IMG/VR virus record: IMGVR_UViG_3300010157_000245
Coordinates: 1 to 24,211 of that record
From: a virus
Length of the DNA: 24,211 nt
Direction: 5' to 3' (one strand)
In this document: piece after piece, positions 15,205-22,461 of the stretch
How the letters are laid out: the number at the start of each line of letters is the position of its first letter
Numbering within the stretch: position 1 is the first letter of the stretch
Notes under the pieces: model-generated
The model's database searches: none
Seen by the model: only the letters and a program-made list of their open reading frames with translations
Told to the model about the DNA's origin: nothing
Translations under genes and position numbers: made by a program

Positions 15205-15600
15205 TTAAAGATAAAGAGAGTTATTAAACATAAGGGTAGCGCCATTCTCGCCATCCTCGCTTACTTCAATCGAGGTCTTACGACCGGGATATCTTGAGAT
15301 AATTGTCGTGTTAAGTTCACGAGCAATCATTTCGCAAGATTTGTGGTTGAGCTCTAATGTGCCATCACTGTAGCACTTTTCAAGCCAACGCTTAAACTGG
15401 ATAAATTCAATGTCGCGATCATCTTGGAAGACCTGGATAGCAACACGAAAGTGGAAAATATGACGATGCGGTGTTCCAAGAAAACTGACATCATATTCAT
15501 CGCCTGTGGCTAACTTAGGATCAGTTGCCGCAGCCGGGTAGCAATGGATACCTTCTTTACGGAAGGTAACCCAAATCATTGATAGATCGTTATTCATCAT
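15205..15600 (-). CDS. T-fold protein, possibly QueD/6-pyruvoyl-tetrahydropterin synthase-like
   Basis: A 131-aa protein. EGIHCYPAA, GTPHRHIFHFRVAIQVF and ARELNTTI..VSEDGENGA follow the order of the QueD/PTPS T-fold: three His candidates for zinc (H19, H45, H47, the last two as HRH where QueD has HGH) and a late Glu where substrate pterin is held. QueD supplies 6-carboxy-tetrahydropterin to QueE, encoded in the same operon. However, the catalytic LDH..LN segment of true QueD is not evident, so this may be a diverged or non-catalytic member. The start (15600 or 15597) overlaps the previous stop; an ATG at 15579 is also possible. Confidence 0.6.
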   Translation of the reverse strand: MMNNDLSMIWVTFRKEGIHCYPAAATDPKLATGDEYDVSFLGTPHRHIFHFRVAIQVFQDDRDIEFIQFKRWLEKCYSDGTLELNHKSCEMIARELNTTIISRYPGRKTSIEVSEDGENGATLMFNNSLYL

Positions 15601-15745
15601 TTGTAGTATCTTCTGTGGGAGGAAGCATAGATTTCATCATATTCATCATCTCCCAAAGTTTCCAATCAATACTTTCAAGTAATTCAAAAGTTTTTTCGTC
15701 AAGCGTCTTATCGACAATAGGTTCTGCAAGTGTTGTATTAAGCAT
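15590..15745 (-). CDS. Small 51-residue protein
   Basis: A short gene coding 51 residues: MLNTTLAEPIVDKTLDEKTF, then a helical part with LLESIDWKLWEMMNMMKSML and an acidic tail. GAGG lies seven bases before the ATG, the start overlaps the upstream stop (TAATG), and the stop lies inside the QueD-like start region. It fills a space that would otherwise be the only gap in this operon, which supports it. The amphipathic helix suggests a protein-protein role; function is unknown. Confidence 0.65.
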   Translation of the reverse strand: MLNTTLAEPIVDKTLDEKTFELLESIDWKLWEMMNMMKSMLPPTEDTTNDE

Positions 15746-16293
15746 TAAATTACCTCATCTTTAGTATATTTAGACCAATCTGTAAAGGTCTTGCGGTTAG
15801 TTAAATCGTGTAGTGTATGACACCACACTCCTGGATTTGTGGATTTAAATCCTTTGTCGTCTATCTTTATTATAGCATTATATCCTAGCTGTTGTAAATA
15901 GGGTATTTTTACCGAAATCATTGGAATGAAATTTGAACATTCTGTAAGTCCGGATTCAGTTAACCCTTCAACTTGAGTTACATCAATATCTAATGTACAT
16001 AGATAATTTTTATGTAAAAAACATTCAATCATACTTTCCCACTTTGACCAATTTTCAACATCATTAGTGCCAATATTAGGAAAGCTCATATTGGCACCAA
16101 AGTAGATGTGTTCAATATGTTGTGTTGCATCTTCATAGGATGCAAAGTCATCAATCCAATCTTGAATCTCTGAAACACTTTGTACACCAACTACAAATAG
16201 TGTTTTCTTACCAAATGCAGAAGTATGTTCTACTTCTGTTCCAGTAAAGAATTTAACAGGGTCGGTTGTATTGTTAGCATAGTCTCTTATCAT
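15745..16293 (-). CDS. Conserved phage protein of unknown function next to the transglycosylase
   Basis: A 182-aa soluble protein. I place the start at the ATG at 16293 because AGGTG lies seven bases upstream; a GTG at 16302 would add three residues. Distinct segments are FFTGTEVEHTSAFGKKTLFVVG, cut here to its parts TGTEVEHT and KTLFVVG, then IYFGANMSF, LCTLDIDVTQVEG, FIPMISVKIPYL, NAIIKIDDKGFK and NPGVWCHTLHDL. The regular strand-helix order would suit an alpha/beta barrel or Rossmann-like fold. I recall it in marine T4-like phages, with no known function. Its place directly after the TGT-like gene makes a part in base modification plausible. Confidence 0.7.
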   Translation of the reverse strand: MIRDYANNTTDPVKFFTGTEVEHTSAFGKKTLFVVGVQSVSEIQDWIDDFASYEDATQHIEHIYFGANMSFPNIGTNDVENWSKWESMIECFLHKNYLCTLDIDVTQVEGLTESGLTECSNFIPMISVKIPYLQQLGYNAIIKIDDKGFKSTNPGVWCHTLHDLTNRKTFTDWSKYTKDEVI

Positions 16294-16294
16294 A

Positions 16295-17947
16295 TTATTC
16301 ACCTAGTTCGTCTCTTAGTTTTTGCAATTCTGCATCATCTGCATCGTTTAAATCAACTTCGTCTGATCTTGTAACTTCTTCTACTTCAAACAGTCCACCA
16401 AATGTATTATCGTTCTGCCCATTGCTAGTATTTCTAGCGCCTGCAATGCTAATTAAAAATGCCTTAGCAGTTGGATGTTCTAACATTTCCATTGCTTCGT
16501 CTAGTGTCTTTGTATTAAACAATTCTTCTACAAAACGATCAAAGTACAATACATTACGTGGTACCCATTCGCTAAACTGATCACTAGTTGCTTCTTTAGC
16601 ATTGAGTTTTTTCCATGAGCGCCAGTCTGGCTTAAATCTAGTAGCTTCAATGTCGGCGTATTCATTGGCACGTTGTACTGCTACAATATGGCAATAAACA
16701 TTATGTGCCATATACAAAGAATAAGCAAAACTATCCCACGAAGTTTTATTAGGAATTTTACCTAACTTATTAAGTTTAGGAGCAACTGTATAATGTTCTT
16801 CTTTGAGATGGTTAAATTTAATCTGATTGCCTTTTTCGTCTAATCCTAATTCGCTATCTGTTTTACGAACACCAACATCGTAATAACAAATATCGCCCAT
16901 TACTAGTCTGCGGCCAATTTCGCTTTCAAACGGGAACGGTATAGTACTTCCTGCGAGCTCTTTGTTGTCTGGGGCTTTTTCCATAACAACACTGAACTTT
17001 TTTGCTGTGTGGATTGCGTTTGTGTAAACAAGTCCGTGTGCTGTTGCGACAAACGGTGAGGCGCAATCAAAAGATATGGTAATTTCTTCATTAATATGTT
17101 TCCTAAGTTGTCGTTGAATTGAAGTTAGATAGCAAGCCCAATCTAACTGTGCCGTACCCAAAAAGTGGATCCAGTTCTTGCCTTTGAGCATGCCTTCTTC
17201 GCGCATGATCATAAGACGCTTTAGTGTGATGTCCATCTTACTCATATTGACACCACCCATTGCCCACCCTTCTGCTGCTTTGTCTCCCCAAACAGCAGGA
17301 TCACTAAATTCTTTAACACCTTCATACCAAGATTGTGCGCTATGCCAATCACTGCCTTGTAATACATTCAACCATTTAGTTTTACCAAGTCTATTCTTTA
17401 GGAAGTATTCATTATTAAAACGTGTTTTTTGCAAACAATCTTCTGGGCTGGTTAACCCAGTTCGCGCTTGATTATTTTTATCACATGCCCAAATTGGAAC
17501 ATCTAACATCATAGACCAATCAGCAGTTAGTTCTAACCAAGCAATAATATCGTCTCGTGTTTTGTTAGCAGCTTTACCTTCAAAGTCTTGCCAATCAAAT
17601 TTTAGAATACCTTTACCAATTTGATATCCACCCGAGTCGCCTAGTATCATAGTGTTAGCATGATCTCGATCTTGTATCATACTTTCTTGTACTAGACTTT
17701 TTTGTATATCCAATTGTGCATGACCTGCTGAATACAAACCATACTTGTAAGTAAAGTATCCTTGTTCAGCATTAAGAAAGTTCATACCTTCAATTCCTCG
17801 ATCGAATCCAGCAGGGATACGATCCTTGGGTACAAACTCCTCTAGTCTCTGTTTAGCAACATATGTGCTATAAAAACTTGAGATAGCTGGTAGATATACT
17901 GCGTAATCTTGTTGTAAGGGGGATAGGTTAACTGGTGGTCTTTTCAT
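16295..17947 (-). CDS. dpdA: TGT/DpdA-like guanine transglycosylase
   Basis: A 550-aa member of the tRNA-guanine transglycosylase superfamily, which exchanges guanine for a 7-deazaguanine base. The TGT hallmarks appear in order: DSGGYQ at 104-109 (general base Asp), LNVLQGSDW near 193-201, AMGGVNM at 229-235 and SFDCASPF with the nucleophile Asp at 294. The zinc motif CxCxxC of tRNA enzymes is not present before the AHN segment. With that loss, the greater length and the phage setting, a DNA-modifying DpdA-type enzyme is my preferred reading, though a tRNA role is not excluded. The ATG is 20 bases inside the previous gene; QueE and QueD-like genes follow in the same operon. Confidence 0.8.
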   Translation of the reverse strand: MKRPPVNLSPLQQDYAVYLPAISSFYSTYVAKQRLEEFVPKDRIPAGFDRGIEGMNFLNAEQGYFTYKYGLYSAGHAQLDIQKSLVQESMIQDRDHANTMILGDSGGYQIGKGILKFDWQDFEGKAANKTRDDIIAWLELTADWSMMLDVPIWACDKNNQARTGLTSPEDCLQKTRFNNEYFLKNRLGKTKWLNVLQGSDWHSAQSWYEGVKEFSDPAVWGDKAAEGWAMGGVNMSKMDITLKRLMIMREEGMLKGKNWIHFLGTAQLDWACYLTSIQRQLRKHINEEITISFDCASPFVATAHGLVYTNAIHTAKKFSVVMEKAPDNKELAGSTIPFPFESEIGRRLVMGDICYYDVGVRKTDSELGLDEKGNQIKFNHLKEEHYTVAPKLNKLGKIPNKTSWDSFAYSLYMAHNVYCHIVAVQRANEYADIEATRFKPDWRSWKKLNAKEATSDQFSEWVPRNVLYFDRFVEELFNTKTLDEAMEMLEHPTAKAFLISIAGARNTSNGQNDNTFGGLFEVEEVTRSDEVDLNDADDAELQKLRDELGE

Positions 17948-18314
17948 CTTGACTTAATATCTCTATAATTTTTAATTGTTCTTCTGCTTTGGCAAGTTCT
18001 GTTTTTGCACGATTTATATTTTGTCTAGCAAGTTTAACAGCAGGATTGTCATTGGGCAAGGATATTAGAACTTCTTCTTCTATCTTTTTCTTCCTTACCC
18101 AATCTAATAGATCTAGCACATAGTTGTCTAATGTAACGGTTGCGTAACTCGATGGCATAACTGTCCAACTACTACCGTTAAACACTTGTAAATCTGTCCC
18201 CCACACTCGGATCATACCTTGTATGGGATTTTCATGATTCATAGGCACATAAGGTAGTGCAGTGTCTCCACCCGATACCTTAATACCTACACTGCCTGCT
18301 AGACCTTTTATCAT
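17928..18314 (-). CDS. Phage protein with C-terminal coiled coil, unknown function
   Basis: A 128-aa protein. The N-terminal part (GLAGSVGIKVSGGD, IQGMIRVWGTDLQVFNGSSW, VMPSSYATVTLD) resembles the short strand-turn repeat seen in phage structural proteins. The C-terminal ~45 residues (KLARQNINRAKTELAKAEEQ, then LKIIEIL) are a clear heptad coiled coil. It is coupled to the clamp gene by an ATGA overlap and overlaps the transglycosylase by 20 bases. I recall comparable proteins near replication genes of marine T4-like phages; no function is known. Confidence 0.7.
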   Translation of the reverse strand: MIKGLAGSVGIKVSGGDTALPYVPMNHENPIQGMIRVWGTDLQVFNGSSWTVMPSSYATVTLDNYVLDLLDWVRKKKIEEEVLISLPNDNPAVKLARQNINRAKTELAKAEEQLKIIEILSQDEKTTS

Positions 18315-19048
18315 GCGTTTGCAGGTAAAATATACTTGTAAACTGCTACACCGCTGTCTAGTGTAATCTGCAACGCACCGCTATCATTGCTAAAACTCAT
18401 TGTGGTATTGTTAGCATCTGCAATTTTCAAAATGCTTAATACAGCAGCAACTGGCCAGGTCCACCCTTTGCTAAGTTTACCAGTGATGCCTTGTGCAAAT
18501 ACAAATTCGCCACCGTGACTACTAACATCTCCGAAGATAAATTTTAGTTTGTCGCCATCGGTCTTGACCAAGAATGTAGTATGTTCAGTATTAGCACCTG
18601 CCTGGAATTGAAAACGTTGAATGGCACTTACTGTGGGTTCAACTTCGACATCCCACTTTGCACCTCTGAATTTAACAGTTTTCAATTTTTCATTGATAAT
18701 GTCCTGATTCATAAAACGATAGTCGTTTTTAAAGTCGCCATCTTTATTTTCAAAATGCAATCCTACTGGAATAGTTTCACCGTTGCGTTCTGCTGTAACT
18801 ACTTCAATCTTAGCAGACTCTTGATATTCTTTACCATCTAACAAATAGCGAAGTTTTTCCAATTGCGGCATACCATAAGTACCAATCATGTCTGCATATG
18901 GCACAGTAGTTTCGGCATACATGATAACACTACGATCATCTGCCATAGAATCAATTTGAGTTTTTTCGTCTGTGCCAGTTATTTTTACGATGTTTAAGAA
19001 TCCCAATTTGTTTGTGTGGGCAACAATGTCTTGAAGAATAGATTTCAT
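18311..19048 (-). CDS. 45: Sliding clamp (T4 gp45-like DNA polymerase processivity factor)
   Basis: A 245-aa protein near the size of T4 gp45 (228 aa), which forms a trimeric ring on DNA that holds the polymerase and in T4 also activates late transcription. Supporting features are the duplicated strand-rich clamp layout, DKLKFIFGDVSSHGGEFVFA and the ending FSNDSGALQITLDSGVAVYK, plus its place directly after the polymerase gene. Sequence alone is less telling than for the polymerase, so I rely partly on context. AAAGGA lies before the ATG. It has its own candidate promoter 19-47 bases upstream. Confidence 0.85.
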   Translation of the reverse strand: MKSILQDIVAHTNKLGFLNIVKITGTDEKTQIDSMADDRSVIMYAETTVPYADMIGTYGMPQLEKLRYLLDGKEYQESAKIEVVTAERNGETIPVGLHFENKDGDFKNDYRFMNQDIINEKLKTVKFRGAKWDVEVEPTVSAIQRFQFQAGANTEHTTFLVKTDGDKLKFIFGDVSSHGGEFVFAQGITGKLSKGWTWPVAAVLSILKIADANNTTMSFSNDSGALQITLDSGVAVYKYILPANA

Positions 19049-19066
19049 TTTAATTTCCTTTGTATT

Positions 19067-19095
19067 AGTTTATTTAGATTTAGTGATAAAGTCAA
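19067..19095 (-). promoter_or_regulatory. Candidate sigma70 promoter of the clamp operon
   Basis: TTGACT (19095-19090), a 17-base spacer and TAAACT (19072-19067) on the minus strand. The -35 box is good and the -10 box fair. It lies in the 55-base gap between the polymerase stop and the clamp start and would allow extra transcription of the clamp and the base-modification operon. Confidence 0.55.
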
Positions 19096-19103
19096 CAAAT
19101 ATT

Positions 19104-21776
19104 TTACTCGAAGTCGAATAACGACCCGAATACATTTGTTTGTGTTGTGGATGCTAGATCCCATTCAAGTACGCCAATAAGATTATCAAGTTTATTATTA
19201 ATAATAACTGCTTCCATCTCAGCATGATCAAATGGTAGGTCTTGAAACCATTTAGGCAATCGCATTTCGTCTACCGGATATGCAACACTTGTATAACCTA
19301 ACGGGTTATCTTTCATTTTGCATACAATAACTTTCATGCCGTCAACAATGTTAGTGCTGTATTTGTCACCATTCATTCTTTTGAGCGTATTCCAATTAAT
19401 ACTTGCTCTAACATGACCAGGCATATTTGCCTTGCCAGCTTTCTTCTCTTTATCTTGGTATTCAGCAATATTGTTGGCTCGCTTGGGGCTACCTTTTTCC
19501 CATCCGGGTCTTGCTTTAAATATAGCACGAAACTCATTAATCATCTCCAATATTTCTTTTTCCCCAGCACCGTTGAGCACTTTGGTTAATACTTCTTCCA
19601 AGAATTTCTGCATAAATTCAGGAGTATCACTACGTTTCAAATCTAAACCCATTGCTTTAATTTTTCCAGGTTTAGTTTCGCTGTCGTATCTCTTACCGTC
19701 TTTGTCGTAATACAATACCGCATAACGTTTCTTGGTAATAAACAATCCTTTGATAGCAACAATTTCACGCCCGGCTTTAATAACTTCTCCACGTGATTTG
19801 GGACAATGAAATCCATCAAGCATCATTTGTGGAAATGTTGCATTAACATTATCTGCAATAGTATTATACAACTGAATAGCAACATCCTTATCCCACGGAA
19901 TAAGTTTCTTCTGAATTTCAATTTTCAATGTATTGTATGCTGAGAAATAACACGAGTCAGTATCACCATAGATAATACTCTTACCTACGTGATCAAACTC
20001 ACCTGTGATAATTTCATTCACCTTACCGGCCATATGTTTGGCAATAGCACGACCTGTTAGAGTTGTACTTTGTCCAATACGCTTGTCAAAGAATCTGCAG
20101 CCTGGATTTAGAATAGCACCGTACAAACTATTCAAGTTAATCTTCTTGACCAGTTGTCGTTTATCCCAATATTCTTCTTCAATCTTATTGCCAGCATCAA
20201 TTGCCGCTTTAAGTTTCTTCTGCATATCCTTACGTTCGCTATACCAACGAGCAAGTAGGCCGGGAATAATACCTTCCTTTTCGTGAGTAAAAATAGTACC
20301 ATTAGCACTGAGCATCCATGGCTGATTACTTTCGTATATTAGTCTGTACACTTCAGCAGCACTTAGTACATCCTTCTCACCGTTCTCCCAATCAATAGTA
20401 ATATCGTAAGCAATATCTTTTCTCATTACTGCTTCGTATTCGTCACTACCAAATTTACCTTCCCACGACAATGCAAATGTTTTCTTATGCAATGTCATCT
20501 GTTCATGGATAAATTGATCTGTGTTATCTTGCCGCAACTGTCCAACAATAGTTTCTGGACCCATATTCAATGCACGAATAACACTTGGATACAAACTGTT
20601 AATATCCATAGATCCAATGTAGTCGTGCAGGCCCTTTTTAGGATATGCAACATACGCACCTGCTGCTTGGAAGACTTCACTTTCATCACGTTTGGCCCGG
20701 CTTGGAACAATTAGTCCTCTGCGGTGGGCTTCATTAACAATTGCTTGTTCAGTAACTGCCACAGCACCCATTGTTGTTTGTAACAACACAGTACATTCAT
20801 GTGCCAGCGTATTTGCTAGGTCAATGAATTTTAATTTCTTATCTAACTTATCAAGCAATGCGGTATCTTGTCTATTATATTCAATAAACTTTCGAAAGTC
20901 ATTATTGTATAACTGATCCAGTGTACCTTCGTATACAGTTTTACTTTCGCCTACCTCCATTTCTCCGATTGCATCCAGTCTATACGAGTGTCGTTCCTCG
21001 TATGTATATTTCCGGTACAGCTCGAGACTATCCAAATGAACACGACCAATAAGATCGTAAGTAACAGCCTGTTTTCCATATTTCTCGTATTCTCGTTTCT
21101 TAGGAAACTGATCCCACAGACAAAATCTCCGTGTATCTTCTTTGCTTAAAACTTTAATAACACGGTTAACAGTATAAGGAATATCAAATCCTTCACTATT
21201 CCATCCGCTCAAAATATCTGCATCTTGAATCAAATCTAAGAAAGCATCTAACATTTCTCCTTCTGTTTCAAACAATATTGTGTTAGGAAAGTCTTTAACT
21301 TGTTCTTCTGCCTGCGCCATAGTTAGTGTCTTTGGCGGTACAGCAAAACATACCAATGTCTCTAACCATTGTAGGTGAACAGCAATTGCAGTAATTGGCA
21401 TAAAAGCATCTTCAGGAGTGCTATAGCCACGTTCTGGATCAAAGTCCACCTCAATGTCGAAAAATGCTACATTTAGTTTTGGAGCATCAATTCCGAGATA
21501 ATGATCTTCAAGGCAGCGGAATGCTGGTTTGATATCGCTTTCGTATAATTTACGATCGCTATGAATCCTTAGTTCTTTTTGGAAGTCCTTGTTATTTCTA
21601 CAAGTTACTTTGCTAAGATTTTCACCGTGGATTGATTTGTACTTGCCCTTGGGGTCTGGGTAGTAAAAGATGTATTTTGCAGGATACTCTTGATAGAGTC
21701 TGCCTTTTTTTGGATCTCGTTCAACAACTTTGATAATATCTTTGTCGCGATCCCACATTGCGTCAACATATGACAT
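19104..21776 (-). CDS. 43: DNA polymerase, family B (T4 gp43-like)
   Basis: Replicative polymerase with proofreading exonuclease, 890 aa (T4 gp43 is 898). Exonuclease motifs: FFDIE at ~105-109, NSEGFD at ~193-198 and YNRQD ending at ~304. Polymerase motifs: DINSLYPS at ~391-398, KKINLNSLYG at ~544-553, YGDTDS at ~603-608 and ITKKRY further on. The C-terminal GSLFDFE resembles the clamp-binding tail of gp43. I chose the ATG at 21776 because AAGGAGA precedes it with correct spacing; an upstream in-frame GTG would add ten residues without such a site. All catalytic residues seem intact. Confidence 0.97.
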   Translation of the reverse strand: MSYVDAMWDRDKDIIKVVERDPKKGRLYQEYPAKYIFYYPDPKGKYKSIHGENLSKVTCRNNKDFQKELRIHSDRKLYESDIKPAFRCLEDHYLGIDAPKLNVAFFDIEVDFDPERGYSTPEDAFMPITAIAVHLQWLETLVCFAVPPKTLTMAQAEEQVKDFPNTILFETEGEMLDAFLDLIQDADILSGWNSEGFDIPYTVNRVIKVLSKEDTRRFCLWDQFPKKREYEKYGKQAVTYDLIGRVHLDSLELYRKYTYEERHSYRLDAIGEMEVGESKTVYEGTLDQLYNNDFRKFIEYNRQDTALLDKLDKKLKFIDLANTLAHECTVLLQTTMGAVAVTEQAIVNEAHRRGLIVPSRAKRDESEVFQAAGAYVAYPKKGLHDYIGSMDINSLYPSVIRALNMGPETIVGQLRQDNTDQFIHEQMTLHKKTFALSWEGKFGSDEYEAVMRKDIAYDITIDWENGEKDVLSAAEVYRLIYESNQPWMLSANGTIFTHEKEGIIPGLLARWYSERKDMQKKLKAAIDAGNKIEEEYWDKRQLVKKINLNSLYGAILNPGCRFFDKRIGQSTTLTGRAIAKHMAGKVNEIITGEFDHVGKSIIYGDTDSCYFSAYNTLKIEIQKKLIPWDKDVAIQLYNTIADNVNATFPQMMLDGFHCPKSRGEVIKAGREIVAIKGLFITKKRYAVLYYDKDGKRYDSETKPGKIKAMGLDLKRSDTPEFMQKFLEEVLTKVLNGAGEKEILEMINEFRAIFKARPGWEKGSPKRANNIAEYQDKEKKAGKANMPGHVRASINWNTLKRMNGDKYSTNIVDGMKVIVCKMKDNPLGYTSVAYPVDEMRLPKWFQDLPFDHAEMEAVIINNKLDNLIGVLEWDLASTTQTNVFGSLFDFE

Positions 21777-21793
21777 ATTTTCTCCTTGATGTG

Positions 21794-21810
21794 ATTTGCG
21801 GCTCACAAAT
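21794..21810 (-). promoter_or_regulatory. Possible translational operator hairpin before the polymerase gene
   Basis: ATTTG (21810-21806) and CAAAT (21798-21794) can pair around a 7-base loop TGAGCCG, ending seven bases before the AAGGAGA ribosome site. T4 gp43 represses its own translation through a 5-bp stem with an 8-base loop near its ribosome site, so the likeness is suggestive, but a 5-bp A:T-rich stem is weak evidence. Confidence 0.25.
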
Positions 21811-21847
21811 ACCGACTTGATTGATTATGGCCAATCCTACCTTTCTC

Positions 21848-22138
21848 TTAATTACTTATCATTCTAAACAAGCCTACACTATCAATTGCTACTAACAAAC
21901 AATAGTTTGCCAACATGCCAAACGATTTACGACTATAAGCAGACCAGCCGTAAATAATGCATTGGCTAATAAAAATAGGATACAATATAATAAGAGGCGG
22001 ATTAGGGACAGTGAGTGCCATAGTGACTGAACATCCGATACTAAGTGTCCAAGCCGTAACCTCCAGGATAAAACGAAGAGGGTAAACTTTATAGTCATCC
22101 TTAATCCACTTAAAAATATTAATTAATATTTCATTCAT
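21848..22138 (-). CDS. Small integral membrane protein
   Basis: A 96-aa protein with about three membrane spans: FILEVTAWTLSIGCSVTMAL (residues ~23-42), PLIILYPIFISQCIIYGWSA (~48-67) and MLANYCLLVAIDSVGLFRMI (~75-94), with positive charges between. No transporter motif is complete enough to name a substrate. Similar short proteins are known to me from marine T4-like phages. It overlaps the DsbA-like gene by eight bases, so it is translated with it, and it directly precedes the polymerase gene. Confidence 0.7.
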   Translation of the reverse strand: MNEILINIFKWIKDDYKVYPLRFILEVTAWTLSIGCSVTMALTVPNPPLIILYPIFISQCIIYGWSAYSRKSFGMLANYCLLVAIDSVGLFRMISN

Positions 22139-22403
22139 CAGTTCGTCGATGTGAATGTCCGCTGATATCTACGATAGTTTCAAGATCATCAAACTCTTTG
22201 TATACTTGATCCCATTGATCTTTTTGTGCAATGCGTATTGCTTTTTTGATTACACTGGGCTTAACCTCGAGTTCCTCTGCTACTGCGGCAATAGTTTCCT
22301 TTAATCCTTCTGTAAGATCCTGAATTTCCTGCATAACAGTCATGCCCTCTGCAACGATTTGTTTAATTTTGGCCTGTTCGGGCGCTCCAAATGCTTTACT
22401 CAT
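22131..22403 (-). CDS. dsbA: DsbA-like double-stranded DNA-binding protein (late transcription)
   Basis: A 90-aa protein close to T4 DsbA in size (89 aa) and layout: a helical N-terminus (KIKQIVAEGMTVMQEIQDLT), then LKETIAAVAEELEVKPSVIK, similar to the GELxVDGKMFN region, and an acidic end (VYKEFDDLETIVDI). T4 DsbA binds double-stranded DNA and aids late transcription; it is not the thiol oxidase of the same name. I chose the ATG at 22403, which has a perfect AAGGAG seven bases upstream, over one 36 bases earlier. Its ribosome site lies in one arm of a 10-bp inverted repeat and a promoter lies in the loop. Confidence 0.62.
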   Translation of the reverse strand: MSKAFGAPEQAKIKQIVAEGMTVMQEIQDLTEGLKETIAAVAEELEVKPSVIKKAIRIAQKDQWDQVYKEFDDLETIVDISGHSHRRTDE

Positions 22404-22408
22404 AAAAA

Positions 22409-22445
22409 ATCTCCTTGTAAGTAAGTATATACTACACAAGGAGAT
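22409..22445 (-). repeat. 10-bp inverted repeat covering the dsbA-like ribosome binding site
   Basis: ATCTCCTTGT (22409-22418) and ACAAGGAGAT (22436-22445) are perfect inverted copies with a 17-base loop. In RNA read through from the upstream gene, the arm with AAGGAG is base-paired; six U follow, so the same structure could also terminate transcription. The -10 box lies in the loop, so transcripts starting there lack the blocking arm. Confidence 0.85.
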
Positions 22446-22452
22446 AAGTCAA
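22424..22452 (-). promoter_or_regulatory. Sigma70-type promoter of the dsbA-like gene
   Basis: TTGACT (22452-22447), a 17-base spacer and TATACT (22429-22424) on the minus strand, five of six matches in each box. The expected start near 22417 leaves a very short leader that begins at the ribosome binding site. Confidence 0.75.
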
Positions 22453-22461
22453 ATGTTTATT

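Noticed and set aside
21848-22138. The membrane protein as a nicotinamide riboside (PnuC-like) transporter or holin
   Set aside because: It has only about three spans and none of the known signature residues; its position before the polymerase does not point to lysis.
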